Assembly: GCF_011926545.1 (NCBI RefSeq)
Contig: NZ_JAATIT010000004.1
Coordinates: 372,001-436,000 of the forward strand
Source: Sphingopyxis italica
GTDB lineage: Bacteria > Pseudomonadota > Alphaproteobacteria > Sphingomonadales > Sphingomonadaceae
Direction: 5' to 3'
DNA: 64,000 nucleotides
Shown here: in pieces, positions 39,702 to 48,950 of the stretch
How the letters are laid out: each line of letters begins with the position of its first letter
How positions within the stretch are numbered: position 1 is the first letter of the stretch
Notes under the pieces: model-generated
What the model saw: only the letters and a program-made list of their open reading frames with translations
The model's database searches: none
What the model was told of the DNA's origin: nothing
Translations under genes and position numbers: made by a program

Positions 39702-40976
39702 TTAACCGTGCGCTTCGGAGGTGTCACGCACATCGCCGTCGGCGGCGATTTCGCCGTTGGACACGCTTTCGACCGCATCATGCTGCGGATGGAGCGGGGC
39801 GAAGCGCAGCACGGCGAAGCCGATAAGCGCCGCCGCAAGCGAGCCCATCAAGATGCCGATCTTCGCTTCCTCGACGAGCAGCGCATTGCCGGGGAAAGCG
39901 AGCCCGCCGATGAACAGGCTCATCGTGAAGCCGATCCCGCACAGCATCGCGACGCCATAGACCTGAAGCCAGGTCGCGCCGCGCAGCCGTCCCGCGATGC
40001 CGAGTTTGACCGCGAGCCATACGCTGCCGAAAATGCCGATCTGCTTGCCGAGGAACAGCCCGGCGGCGATGCCGAGCGGCAGCGGCGCGAACAACTGATC
40101 GACCCCGAGCTCGCGAACATCGACCCCGGCGTTAGCGAAGCCGAAGAGGGGGACGATGGCAAAGGCGACCCAAGGGTGCAGCGCATGTTCGAGGCGGTGC
40201 AGCGGCGAGGTCCGGCTGTCGGGCCCGCCGGGGGTGCGCTCGAACGGGATCGTCATCGCCGCGAGTACGCCCGCGATCGTCGCGTGGACGCCCGACAGCA
40301 GCATCGCATACCAGAGCAGAAGGAACATCAGCAGGTAGACGACGAGGCTCTTCACCCCCGAGCGGTTCATCGCGAACATGAGAGCGAGGATCGCGGCCGC
40401 CGCGCCGAGCGCGACCATATTGATCTTGGCGGTATAAAAGAGCGCGATGATCGCCACCGCGCCCATGTCGTCGACGATCGCGACCGTGACGAGAAACAAT
40501 TTGAGCGAGGTCGGCGCGCGCTTGCCGAGCAGTGCAAGCACTCCCATCGCAAAGGCGATGTCGGTCGCCGCGGGAATGGCCCAGCCTTGCGCCAGCCCGG
40601 GCTCATCGCCGGCAAAGAGCATATAGAGCGCCGCGGGCACCGCCATACCCGCCGCGGCGGCGATGAACGGCAACCGCCGCCGGTCCCAGCTCGCGAGCCG
40701 GCCATCGACGAACTCGCGCTTGATCTCGAGCCCGACGAGCAGGAAGAAGACCGCCATCAGCCCGTCGTTGATCCACAAATGGACGGTCATCGGGCCGAGC
40801 TTGTCGGTCAATGTCGGGCCCGCCACCGCATGGATCGCATCGTGATAAAGCGGAGCGAGCGTCGAATTGGCGACGATCATTGCCAAAATGGCAGCGAAAA
40901 TAAGCAATATGCCGCCGGCGCTCTCGCTTTCCAGAAAATCGCGCAATGCGGAACGGGGCGGAAAACTGCGACGCAT
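39702..40976 (-). CDS. nhaA: Na+/H+ antiporter NhaA
   Basis: A 424-residue inner-membrane antiporter with about twelve helices. The functional acidic residues are in ATDIAFAMGVL (Asp133 equivalent) and IVDDMGAVAIIALFY (Asp163/164 equivalents), and VGLEIKREFVDG is conserved. It exchanges cytoplasmic Na+ for 2 H+ to control pH and salt. The C-terminal tail of about 40 residues (PQHDAVESVSNGEIAADGD) is hydrophilic and longer than in E. coli. It is first in an operon with the DUF885 lipoprotein gene. Confidence 0.96.
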   Translation of the reverse strand: MRRSFPPRSALRDFLESESAGGILLIFAAILAMIVANSTLAPLYHDAIHAVAGPTLTDKLGPMTVHLWINDGLMAVFFLLVGLEIKREFVDGRLASWDRRRLPFIAAAAGMAVPAALYMLFAGDEPGLAQGWAIPAATDIAFAMGVLALLGKRAPTSLKLFLVTVAIVDDMGAVAIIALFYTAKINMVALGAAAAILALMFAMNRSGVKSLVVYLLMFLLLWYAMLLSGVHATIAGVLAAMTIPFERTPGGPDSRTSPLHRLEHALHPWVAFAIVPLFGFANAGVDVRELGVDQLFAPLPLGIAAGLFLGKQIGIFGSVWLAVKLGIAGRLRGATWLQVYGVAMLCGIGFTMSLFIGGLAFPGNALLVEEAKIGILMGSLAAALIGFAVLRFAPLHPQHDAVESVSNGEIAADGDVRDTSEAHG

Positions 40977-41112
40977 GGATAAGTTACTTCCTTATTTCGT
41001 CAGCGAATTTGACGATCAAGCCTTGATCTCGGCCAGGCTTTACAAATCGGGTCTGTTCACTAGCACTTAGATGAGGTGACATTAGGTCATCGAGGGGCGC
41101 GGGGCTAGCATA

Positions 41113-42537
41113 TTGGGGCTGTCGACCGCATGGCTGGAATGGTTGGTGCTGGGGGCCGGCCATGAACTGATGCTGTTCGCATCGGTCGGCATATTGCTGA
41201 TCGGGCTCGACGACCTGCTGTTCGACGCCCTGTGGCTGGCGACGCGCCGCCGCGACCCGGCGCCGATTCCACACGCGCCGCCGATCGACGGGCGCTTCGC
41301 CATATTCGTGCCCGCGTGGGACGAAGCCGAGGTGCTCCCGGCGATGCTGCACCGGGCGCTCGCGGCATGGCGGGGGGAGGATTTCCGGCTCTATGTCGGC
41401 TGCTATCCCAACGACGCCGCGACGCTGTTCGCCGTGTCGCCGCTGGTCGCGTGCGACCGGCGGCTGCGGCTGGTGATCGGCAACCGCGAGGGTCCGACGA
41501 CCAAGGGCGACAATCTCAACCGGCTGTGGGCGGCGCTGGGCGAGGACGAGCGCGCCGAAGGCATGCGTTTTGCCGCCATCGTTCTTCACGATGCCGAGGA
41601 TCACGTCCACCGCGAGGAACTCGCGCTTTATCGCCGCCATCTCGGCGACGATGCGATGGTGCAAATTCCCGTCGTGCCACTGATCAAACGCAAGGAGCGA
41701 TGGGTTGGCGGCCATTATGGCGACGAATTTGCCGAGGCGCACGGCAAGGAACTGGCCGTTCGCTCGCGCCTTGGCCTGCCGTTGCCCTCGGCGGGTGTCG
41801 GTTGCGCGCTGACGCGGAGCACGCTTGCGCTGCTGGCGATCGAGCGCGGCGGCGAGCCTTTCTGTTGCGACAGCCTGACCGAAGATTATGAGATCGGAAT
41901 GCTGATCGGCGCCTATGGTCTTGGAACGCGCTTCGTCGACACGGTCGGGCCTGCCGGCGACCGGATCGCGTCGCGCGGCGCCTTCCCCCGCGAGGTCGAA
42001 AAGGCGGTGCGGCAGAAATCGCGCTGGATCGCGGGGATCGCACTCGCCGGGTGGGATCATCTCGGCTGGCCGGGCTCGCAGCGGAACGACGTCGGCGTTG
42101 CCGCGAGCCGCGCCTGGCTCGCGCGCTGGATGCTGTGGCGTGATCGCCGCGCACCGCTTGCCGCACTCATTCTCCTCGCCGCCTATGCCGGAGCGATCCT
42201 GACCGGTCTCGGCGTGGCGGGAGAGTGGCTTCTCGGCTGGAAAGGGATCGTCCTTGGAGAAGGCATGCGGCTGCTCCTCGCTTTCAATCTGCTGCTGCTC
42301 AGCTGGCGAATGGGAATGCGCGGTCATTTCACGGCGCGCTGGTACGGGCTTCGCGAGGCGCTGATTTCGGTGCCGCGCGCCTTCGTCGCGAACGTCATCG
42401 CGATTCTCGCGGCGCGCCGCGCGGTCACCATCTACTGGCGAATGCTGCGATCGGGCGAAGTGGTGTGGGACAAGACCGACCATTGCCAAGGCGAGCCGGT
42501 CCATCAGGATGCCTTCATCCGGCGGGCCGTGCGATGA
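41113..42537 (+). CDS. membrane processive glycosyltransferase, NfrB-like
   Basis: A 474-residue family-2 glycosyltransferase. An N-terminal helix (ELMLFASVGILLIGLDDLLF) precedes the GT-A domain with AIFVPAWDEAEVLP, the acidic metal site in LHDAEDHVH, the TEDYEIG base region and QKSRW, the QxxRW motif of processive synthases. At least three C-terminal transmembrane helices follow. The closest plan I know is the N-terminal half of NfrB, which pairs with outer-membrane NfrA; the c-di-GMP-binding MshEN part of NfrB is missing. The start is TTG at 41113 and is uncertain. The gene overlaps the next by four bases. Confidence 0.85.
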   Translation: MGLSTAWLEWLVLGAGHELMLFASVGILLIGLDDLLFDALWLATRRRDPAPIPHAPPIDGRFAIFVPAWDEAEVLPAMLHRALAAWRGEDFRLYVGCYPNDAATLFAVSPLVACDRRLRLVIGNREGPTTKGDNLNRLWAALGEDERAEGMRFAAIVLHDAEDHVHREELALYRRHLGDDAMVQIPVVPLIKRKERWVGGHYGDEFAEAHGKELAVRSRLGLPLPSAGVGCALTRSTLALLAIERGGEPFCCDSLTEDYEIGMLIGAYGLGTRFVDTVGPAGDRIASRGAFPREVEKAVRQKSRWIAGIALAGWDHLGWPGSQRNDVGVAASRAWLARWMLWRDRRAPLAALILLAAYAGAILTGLGVAGEWLLGWKGIVLGEGMRLLLAFNLLLLSWRMGMRGHFTARWYGLREALISVPRAFVANVIAILAARRAVTIYWRMLRSGEVVWDKTDHCQGEPVHQDAFIRRAVR

Positions 42538-43679
42538 TGGTCCGGCGCATCGGCGCGCGCCGCGATGCGCCGGCGCTGCGCTTTCTGACGTTGTGCGTCG
42601 GCGGCTGGATAGCCCTGCGCGTTATGATGGTCTGGAGTCCCGCCATGTCGGTGCCCCCCGATGCCCCGGCGGCGCCGTGGGCGCCGCCATCGCCCTTTGC
42701 GGCGGGCGATGGCGCTGCGGATCGCCGGCCTTTTTCCGATAGTATGACAGCGGGGCTAATGGGCGCGCGCGGCGCGAGCCTGCTTCGTCCTGTGGCGGCG
42801 CAGCGGCCGAACGCGCTCGATGCGCTGCCCGCTGCCGATGTAGAGGCTCTTTCGGGAGGCTTTGGCGTCGACCGTCACAGTCTGCGCCTCGCGTTGATGG
42901 CGCGGCTGTTCCCGGCACGGCCGGGGGCCGGCGCGCGTTCGGCGGTCGGCGCGGGTGGGGCTTCATGGTTTCCGCTCGCGCCCGCCGCGGAGTCCGCGCC
43001 GGGGCAGGGCACGCCCTTCTGGATCCGGCGCCAGCTTTCGAACTGGTCGCTCGGCAGCTGGCTCTATCTGCGCGAAGGGGCCGGGAACGCGTCGGGGACG
43101 ATCGGCGGGGCCAGCCAGCTTGGCGGCAGCCAGGCCGGACTTCGGCTCGCTTATGGTTTCGGCGAGACCGGACGGCTGCGCGCCTATGGCCGCGCCACGA
43201 TGGCGCTGGGACGAACGCGGCAGCGCGAGCTTGCCTTTGGTCTTGCCTTCGCCCCGTTGGCGCAGCTGCCCGTCGATCTCGCGGTCGAGCAGCGCGTCGC
43301 GGCGGGCCCGGAAGGCCGTACCGCGCTCGCCGTCATGGCCAGCGGCGGCGTCTCGGATGTCGCGCTGCCCGCGGGTTTCCAGCTCGATGCCTATGCGCAG
43401 GCGGGCATCGTCGGCGCGCGGCGGCACGACGGCTTCGCCGACGGCGCGATCGTCGTCGACCGCCGTCTGGGCGACAGCGAAGCCTCGCTGCGGCTCGGCG
43501 CGCTCGCGGCGGGCGCGGTACAGCCGGGCGCGGCGCGCGTCGATGTCGGGCCGCGGCTGACGCTGCGCCTTCCCGAAGTCGGCGAAGGCAGCCGGATCGC
43601 GCTCGACTGGCGCCAGCGCGTCGCGGGCGATGCGCGCCCCGACAGCGGCCTCGCCCTGACCCTCGCCGCCGACTTCTGA
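42534..43679 (+). CDS. exported, probable outer-membrane barrel partner of the glycosyltransferase
   Basis: A 381-residue protein. Residues about 18-37 are hydrophobic (LTLCVGGWIALRVMMVW), followed by a Pro/Ala-rich stretch to about 170. The C-terminal 210 residues show alternating hydrophobic strands (SWLYLREGAG, AGLRLAYGF, RAYGRATMALG) and end in LALTLAADF with a terminal Phe, as outer-membrane barrels do. ATG overlaps the glycosyltransferase TGA (ATGA). It may correspond to the C-terminal barrel of NfrA, though the TPR part of NfrA is absent. The role is inferred as export of the polysaccharide made by the synthase. Confidence 0.65.
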   Translation: MMVRRIGARRDAPALRFLTLCVGGWIALRVMMVWSPAMSVPPDAPAAPWAPPSPFAAGDGAADRRPFSDSMTAGLMGARGASLLRPVAAQRPNALDALPAADVEALSGGFGVDRHSLRLALMARLFPARPGAGARSAVGAGGASWFPLAPAAESAPGQGTPFWIRRQLSNWSLGSWLYLREGAGNASGTIGGASQLGGSQAGLRLAYGFGETGRLRAYGRATMALGRTRQRELAFGLAFAPLAQLPVDLAVEQRVAAGPEGRTALAVMASGGVSDVALPAGFQLDAYAQAGIVGARRHDGFADGAIVVDRRLGDSEASLRLGALAAGAVQPGAARVDVGPRLTLRLPEVGEGSRIALDWRQRVAGDARPDSGLALTLAADF

Positions 43680-43785
43680 TCGCGGGAAAAAATAGCCGCC
43701 GCAGCCGATTCCCCGCCCGGAAAAAATACTCTAGGGTCGCGGGACTCGGCGCGGTTTCGCGCGTCGGCGAGCTTTAACGGGACCC

Positions 43786-44694
43786 ATGGATCTCTACCTT
43801 CCAGTCGCCAATCTGTCGGTCAATGCGCTGGTCATCATCCTGCTCGGCGGCGGGGTGGGCTTCCTGTCGGGCATGTTCGGCGTCGGTGGCGGTTTCCTGA
43901 CCACGCCGCTGCTCATCTTCTATGGCATTCCGCCGACGGTCGCGGCGGCGTCGGCCGCGACGCAGGTGACGGGGGCCAGCGTCTCGGGCGCGCTCGCGCA
44001 TCTCGAACGCGGCGGGGTCGATTTGCGGATGGGCGCGGTGCTCGTCGCCGGCGGCCTGATCGGATCGCTGGTCGGCGCGGGGCTGTTCGAACTGCTCACC
44101 GCCTGGGGCCAGATCGATACGGTCATCAATATCCTCTATGTCGTGCTGCTCGGCTCGGTCGGCGGGATCATGGCGCGCGAGGCATTAGGCGCGCTGCGCA
44201 ACATGCGCGCGGGGCTGCCCGCGCCCGCGCGCAAGCGGCGCCATCATCCGATGGTCGCCAATCTGCCGCTGCGTTGGCGCTTCTATCGCTCGGGCCTCTA
44301 TATTTCGCCGCTCGCGCCGCTGATCCTGGGCATCATCGTCGGCATATTGACGATGCTGCTCGGCGTCGGCGGCGGCTTCATCATGGTGCCCGCGATGATC
44401 TTTCTCCTCGGCATGGGGACGCAGGTGGTCGTCGGCACGTCGCTGTTCCAGATATTGTTCGTCACGATCGCGGCGACGATGGTCCACGCGTTGACGACGG
44501 GCGCGGTCGATATCGTGCTCGCCGGGCTGCTGCTGCTGGGCAGCGTCACCGGGGCGCAAATCGGTGCGCGCTTCGCCCAGCGGGTGAAGCCCGAATATCT
44601 GCGCATGGCGCTGGCGGTCATCGTGCTGCTCGTCGCGGCGCGGATGGCGGTCGACCTGTTCATCCGTCCCGACGAAATCTACACGGTCCAATGA
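43786..44694 (+). CDS. TauE/SafE family membrane permease
   Basis: A 302-residue protein with about eight transmembrane helices in two homologous halves. Each half carries the family motif: GGGVGFLSGMFGVGGGFLTT near the N-terminus and IVGILTMLLGVGGGFIMVPA in the middle. Members export sulfite, sulfoacetate or other small organosulfur anions. The ATG of the next gene overlaps its TGA, and TauE with TIGR02186 is a recurring alphaproteobacterial pair. Confidence 0.92.
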   Translation: MDLYLPVANLSVNALVIILLGGGVGFLSGMFGVGGGFLTTPLLIFYGIPPTVAAASAATQVTGASVSGALAHLERGGVDLRMGAVLVAGGLIGSLVGAGLFELLTAWGQIDTVINILYVVLLGSVGGIMAREALGALRNMRAGLPAPARKRRHHPMVANLPLRWRFYRSGLYISPLAPLILGIIVGILTMLLGVGGGFIMVPAMIFLLGMGTQVVVGTSLFQILFVTIAATMVHALTTGAVDIVLAGLLLLGSVTGAQIGARFAQRVKPEYLRMALAVIVLLVAARMAVDLFIRPDEIYTVQ

Positions 44695-45464
44695 CCGCGG
44701 TGCGCGCCTTGATCCTCGCGCTCGCGCTCCTATTGCTGCCGAGAGCCGCGGCGCAGGCCGCCGACCCGCGGCTCGTCCCCGACGTGTCGAGCCGCGCGAT
44801 CGACATCCAGTACAGCTTCACCGGCGAGGAACTGCTGCTGTTCGGCGCGATCCTCTACCCCGGCCAGCGCCTGCCCGACGATCGCGCCGATATCGTCGTC
44901 GTGCTGAAGGGGCCGGTGCGGCCGATCGTGCTGCGCGAAAAGCAGCGCGTCGCGGGGATATGGGTCAACGCCAGCAGCATCCGGCTGCGCACCTCGCCCG
45001 GCTTCTATGCGATCGGATCGTCGCGTCCGATCGACAAGCTGGTCGATGAGCGGACCGCGGCGATCTTCGAGCTCGGCCTTGCCAATCTGTCGATGTCGCC
45101 GACCGGATTTCCGGAAGCGAAGACGCTCGAACGGTTCGAAGCGGGGCTGATCGACCTTTATCGCCGCGCGGGGCTCTTCGTCGAAAACCCCGCCTCCGTT
45201 GAAATTACCGAAGGCGTGCTCTATCGCGCCCGCATCCCCGTGCCGGCGCGCGTTCCGGTGGGGACGTACCGCGCCGAAACCTATCTGATCAGCCGCGGCC
45301 GCGTGCTCGCGGTCGCATCGCGCGACGTTCAGATCCGCAAGGCCGGTTTCGAACGGTTCGTCGCGCTCGCGGCGGAGCGCCACGGCTTTCTGTACGGTCT
45401 TTCGGCGGTGCTCCTGTCGCTGGTGCTCGGCTATGGCGCCTCGGCGATTTTCCGCCGTCGTTGA
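44691..45464 (+). CDS. TIGR02186 family membrane-anchored protein
   Basis: A 257-residue protein: signal peptide (ALILALALLLLPRAAAQA), a periplasmic beta-rich domain of about 200 residues (AIDIQYSFTGEELLLFGAIL, GIWVNASSIRL), and a C-terminal transmembrane helix (FLYGLSAVLLSLVLGYGASA) ending with FRRR. The family is restricted mostly to alphaproteobacteria and is of unknown function. The position directly behind TauE/SafE suggests a partner subunit of that permease. Confidence 0.88.
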   Translation: MTAVRALILALALLLLPRAAAQAADPRLVPDVSSRAIDIQYSFTGEELLLFGAILYPGQRLPDDRADIVVVLKGPVRPIVLREKQRVAGIWVNASSIRLRTSPGFYAIGSSRPIDKLVDERTAAIFELGLANLSMSPTGFPEAKTLERFEAGLIDLYRRAGLFVENPASVEITEGVLYRARIPVPARVPVGTYRAETYLISRGRVLAVASRDVQIRKAGFERFVALAAERHGFLYGLSAVLLSLVLGYGASAIFRRR

Positions 45465-45550
45465 ACATAAGCTTTTAGTCCTAAGTTCACGGCCTATTTA
45501 CCCTCGTCTGCGATAGCCGGAGCCGGGACCACAATAGGCGGGGCGGACAT

Positions 45551-47263
45551 ATGGATATGCAAGGTGGCGGATTCGGCGCCGGGGATCTGACGGCGGCGCA
45601 GCACGTCCGTCTGGCGGGCGGCGGCGTGGCGGCGCCGGTCGCACCGGTGGCCAACCATCATTGCGACGACCTGATGATCGGCGAAGTCGTCGATATTTCG
45701 GGTTCGGCCTCGCGCATCCTGCTCGATGCCGCCGCGCTCGGCAAACTGGCTTCGTCGAGCGATGCGGCGGTGGCGATGGCGGGGCAGGTCGGGGCGCAGG
45801 TCAAGGTGCGCGTCGGCACCGTCTGGCTGATTGCGAGCATCCGCGACCAGCAGCTCGACGCGCGCGGCGAAGGGCTGGTCGTCGCAACGATCGACTTCCT
45901 CGGCGAAGGCGAAGAGGAAAAGATCACCGGCCGCATCCATAATTTCCGCCGCGGCGTCACGCGCTATCCGATCCCGGGCAGTCAGGTTTTCGCCGCGACC
46001 AGCGCCGACCTCAAGCAGATTTACGCCGCCGACGAGCGCGCGCATGTCGAGATCGGCACCGTCTATCCGACCAAGGATATTCGCGGCTCGCTCTATGTCG
46101 ATGCGATGCTCGGCAAGCATTTCGCGCTGCTCGGCTCGACCGGTACGGGCAAGTCGACGAGCGCGGCGCTGATCCTCCACAAGATCTGCGAACTCGCGCC
46201 GCAGGGTCATATCGTGATGATCGACCCGCACGGCGAATATTCGGCGGCCTTCAAGGGCACCGGCGCGCTGTTCGACGTCGACAATCTCGCGATGCCCTAT
46301 TGGCTGATGAATTTCGAGGAACATTGCGAAGTCTTCGTCACCGCCGAAGGGCGCGACCGTCAGGCCGATTGCGACGTGCTCGCGCGCTGCCTGCTCCAGG
46401 CGCGCAGCAAGAACCGGCTGGCCGAAGGCATGACCAAGATCACGGTCGACTCGCCGATCCCCTATCTGCTCTCCGACCTGCTCAACATCCTCCAGAACGA
46501 GATGGGCAAGCTCGACAAGGCGACCTCGTCGGCGCCCTTCATGCGCATCAAGGGCAAGATCGAGGAAATGCGCGCCGACCCGCGCTATAATTTCATGTTC
46601 TCGGGGATGCTCGTCGCCGACACGATGGCCAATTTCCTCGGCAAGATCTTCCGCCTGCCGTCGGATGGACGGCCGATCTCGATCATCGACGTGTCGGGGG
46701 TGCCGTCGGATATCACCGGCGTCGTCGTCGCGGTGCTGTCGCGGCTGACCTTCGACTATGCGATCTGGTCGCGCGGCGAACCGCAGCGCCCGATCCTGCT
46801 CGTTTGTGAAGAGGCGCATCGCTACATCCCGGCGAAGGACGTCGGGACCGGACAGGCGGTGCGCAAGATTCTCGAGCGGATCGCCAAGGAAGGCCGCAAG
46901 TACGGCGTGTCCCTGGGCCTGATCACCCAGCGTCCCTCGGACCTTGCCGAAGGCGTGCTGTCGCAGTGCGGCACGATCATCTCGATGCGCCTCAACAACG
47001 AACGCGACCAGCATTTCGTGAAAGCGGCGATGCCCGAGGGCGCGCGCGGCTTCATCGATTCGATCCCGGCGCTGCGCAACCGCGAATGTATCATCTGCGG
47101 CGAAGGCGTCTCGATCCCGATCCGCGTCTACCTCGACACACTCGACGAGGAAAAGCGGCCCGCGTCGAGCGATCCGCTCTTCTCGAAGCTGTGGCGCGAA
47201 ACCGGCGGCGAGGCGGAAATCCTGGAGCGCGTCGTCAAGCGGTGGCGCAGCCAGGGTAGATAA
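45551..47263 (+). CDS. HerA-type ATPase (DUF87)
   Basis: A 570-residue hexameric translocase of the HerA family. It has the N-terminal HAS-barrel (MIGEVVDISGSASRILLD to about residue 110), Walker A GSTGTGKST near 195-203, the MIDPHGEYSAAF segment, Walker B LLVCEEAHRY near 415-424, and the arginine-finger region DQHFVKAAMPEG. Archaeal and phage-defence HerA act with the nuclease NurA or Sir2; no such partner is encoded nearby, so a housekeeping role is likelier. Neighbours are unrelated. It is the second HerA-superfamily ATPase in the window. Confidence 0.9.
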   Translation: MDMQGGGFGAGDLTAAQHVRLAGGGVAAPVAPVANHHCDDLMIGEVVDISGSASRILLDAAALGKLASSSDAAVAMAGQVGAQVKVRVGTVWLIASIRDQQLDARGEGLVVATIDFLGEGEEEKITGRIHNFRRGVTRYPIPGSQVFAATSADLKQIYAADERAHVEIGTVYPTKDIRGSLYVDAMLGKHFALLGSTGTGKSTSAALILHKICELAPQGHIVMIDPHGEYSAAFKGTGALFDVDNLAMPYWLMNFEEHCEVFVTAEGRDRQADCDVLARCLLQARSKNRLAEGMTKITVDSPIPYLLSDLLNILQNEMGKLDKATSSAPFMRIKGKIEEMRADPRYNFMFSGMLVADTMANFLGKIFRLPSDGRPISIIDVSGVPSDITGVVVAVLSRLTFDYAIWSRGEPQRPILLVCEEAHRYIPAKDVGTGQAVRKILERIAKEGRKYGVSLGLITQRPSDLAEGVLSQCGTIISMRLNNERDQHFVKAAMPEGARGFIDSIPALRNRECIICGEGVSIPIRVYLDTLDEEKRPASSDPLFSKLWRETGGEAEILERVVKRWRSQGR

Positions 47264-47290
47264 TAGCGTCCATCATCGACAAACTAAACT

Positions 47291-47365
47291 GTCAGCCCGG
47301 CGAAGGCCGGGTCTCGACGGGGCGTTGTAACGAGGTGGCGAGATCCCGGCCTTCGCCGGGATGAC
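47291..47365. repeat. 76-bp palindromic element, copy 2
   Basis: The arms at 47291-47315 and 47340-47365 match the element at 38244-38319, with small differences in the left arm (GTCAGCCC, GGGTCTC). It sits between the convergent HerA and VOC genes. Confidence 0.85.
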
Positions 47366-47369
47366 GATG

Positions 47370-47756
47370 CTATGCTTTAGGCGGCTCCCACAGCTCGATC
47401 GGGTTGCCCTCGGGATCGTGTACGCGCGCGAAGCGGCCCACCGCGGGATCGTCCCACTCGTCTTTCGTAATGATCTCGTCGCCCGCCTCGCGGAACGGCG
47501 CCAGCACCGCGTCGAGATCGTCGACGCGCAGGTTGACCATGAATTGGCGGTCGGCCGCGAAATAATCGGTGTCGGCCTTGAAGGGCGCGAAGACCAGCGG
47601 CCCCGCGGTGACGTTCCACACCCACTGGTTCGGCGGTACGCTGTCGTCGGCGCTGCATCCGCCGCCGACGCCGAGGCGCTCGCGATACCAGGCGGAAAGT
47701 GCCTCCGGGTCGCGCGCCCGGAAAAACAGTCCGCCGATGCCTTTGACATGTCCCAT
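47370..47756 (-). CDS. VOC superfamily protein
   Basis: A 128-residue protein of the vicinal oxygen chelate fold, short form. It opens GIGGLFFRARDPEALSAWYRERLGV and ends RFARVHDPEGNPIELWEPP, with the Glu of IELWEP as the expected metal ligand. Such proteins range from glyoxalase I to antibiotic-resistance and isomerase enzymes; the substrate cannot be assigned. It is unlinked to the VOC gene at 3819-4253. Confidence 0.88.
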   Translation of the reverse strand: MGHVKGIGGLFFRARDPEALSAWYRERLGVGGGCSADDSVPPNQWVWNVTAGPLVFAPFKADTDYFAADRQFMVNLRVDDLDAVLAPFREAGDEIITKDEWDDPAVGRFARVHDPEGNPIELWEPPKA

Positions 47757-47798
47757 GCTGCCCTCCCGTGATGACCGGAGCAGCCTAGGCCGAAAGGC

Positions 47799-48950
47799 TC
47801 AGCCTTTCCACTCTCCGCTCTTGCGGAATTCCTCGCGGATCTGGCCCGACTGGTTGAGCCGCGGATCGGTGTAGGTCGGCGCCGCGGCGGGCGGCGGCGC
47901 GGCCGTCGTTGGAGGCGTCATCGCGCCGGGCAGCGGCGCGGGCGCGGTATCGGGCAGCGAAGCGGCGGGTCCGGTCAATATCGGTGCGGGACCCGCGCCG
48001 GGGGCGAGGCCCTGGCCTTTGAGGATCGCGAGCTGCTGCGCGAGTGGCAGATAGGGACCCGGCACCGGCTCGCGGCCCAGATAGGGCGCGCGGAACGCGT
48101 CGGGCATTCCCCAGCGGCCGCGCCAGCGGTGAAAGATATGCGCGCCGACGATATTGGTCATCACCAGGCTCTTGCCCCAGCGCGGCCAGATCGCTTGCGT
48201 GTGATAATGCGTCGCGAGCCCGACCTTGGGAAAGACATATCCGCCGAGCGCCGCCGAGGCGATGCGGCTCGCGCGTAGCCAATTGCGCCGTTCGGGCGCG
48301 CGCGCCATCGCGCCGTCGCAGCTGAAGGTGAACTGGCACACGCCGGCGCGCTGCGATCCCTGGAAGACGACGCCGCACAGGGTGTTCGGAAAGCTCGGGT
48401 GGCGGACGCGGTTGATCACCGTCTGCGCGACGCCGCGCATCCCGTCGTCACTCTCGGACGCCGCCTCGTAATAGATGGCGGCGGTCAGGCAATAATGCGC
48501 GCGCTCGCGGTCGAGCGCGGTGACCCCGCGAAAGACATAAGCTTTGGCGGGCGGCCCGACAAAGGCTTCCTCGCGCAGCAGCGCGGGATCGGCGGGGGGC
48601 ATCGCGGTCGCATTGCTGTAGCCGACGCTCCCCGGGTCGGGCAACGTCGCGTCGATCTGAAGCGCCGCCTGATAATCCTCGGCATTCATGATCGCCCAGC
48701 GTTCCGGATCATAGGCCCGGAAATCGAGCGGCACCGACACGCTGTACGGGCCAAATGCCGCGGGCGCGCGCAATTGCCCGCTCGACAGCAGGAAGGCGAG
48801 ACACGCGACCGCGATCACCCCGGCGATCGCCGCCCAGAAGGCGCGCCCCGGCCCTGCCGGTTTTTCCGGCACCGGGTCGCGCCACGTCGAGCGGGCGGTC
48901 AGGGACAATTCGGGCTTCATGCGCGTTTCAGGTTCCGTTGCGCCGGTCAT
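47799..48950 (-). CDS. SleB-type cell wall hydrolase
   Basis: A 383-residue single-pass protein: transmembrane helix at about 35-57 (FWAAIAGVIAVACLAFLLSS), then the SleB/Hydrolase_2 catalytic domain (YCLTAAIYYEAASESDDGM, with the catalytic Glu in YYEA; VAQTVINRVRHPSFPNTLCG; CQFTFSCDG), and a Pro/Ala-rich tail. In sporeformers SleB is a spore-cortex lytic transglycosylase; sphingomonads carry it as a periplasmic murein hydrolase. The Met at 48920 is an alternative start. Confidence 0.9.
   Translation of the reverse strand: MTGATEPETRMKPELSLTARSTWRDPVPEKPAGPGRAFWAAIAGVIAVACLAFLLSSGQLRAPAAFGPYSVSVPLDFRAYDPERWAIMNAEDYQAALQIDATLPDPGSVGYSNATAMPPADPALLREEAFVGPPAKAYVFRGVTALDRERAHYCLTAAIYYEAASESDDGMRGVAQTVINRVRHPSFPNTLCGVVFQGSQRAGVCQFTFSCDGAMARAPERRNWLRASRIASAALGGYVFPKVGLATHYHTQAIWPRWGKSLVMTNIVGAHIFHRWRGRWGMPDAFRAPYLGREPVPGPYLPLAQQLAILKGQGLAPGAGPAPILTGPAASLPDTAPAPLPGAMTPPTTAAPPPAAAPTYTDPRLNQSGQIREEFRKSGEWKG

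Noticed and set aside
41060..41085. GATGAGGTGACATTAGGTCATC as an operator upstream of the glycosyltransferase
   Set aside because: Only the outer five bases and an inner TGAC/GTCA pair match; too imperfect to call.
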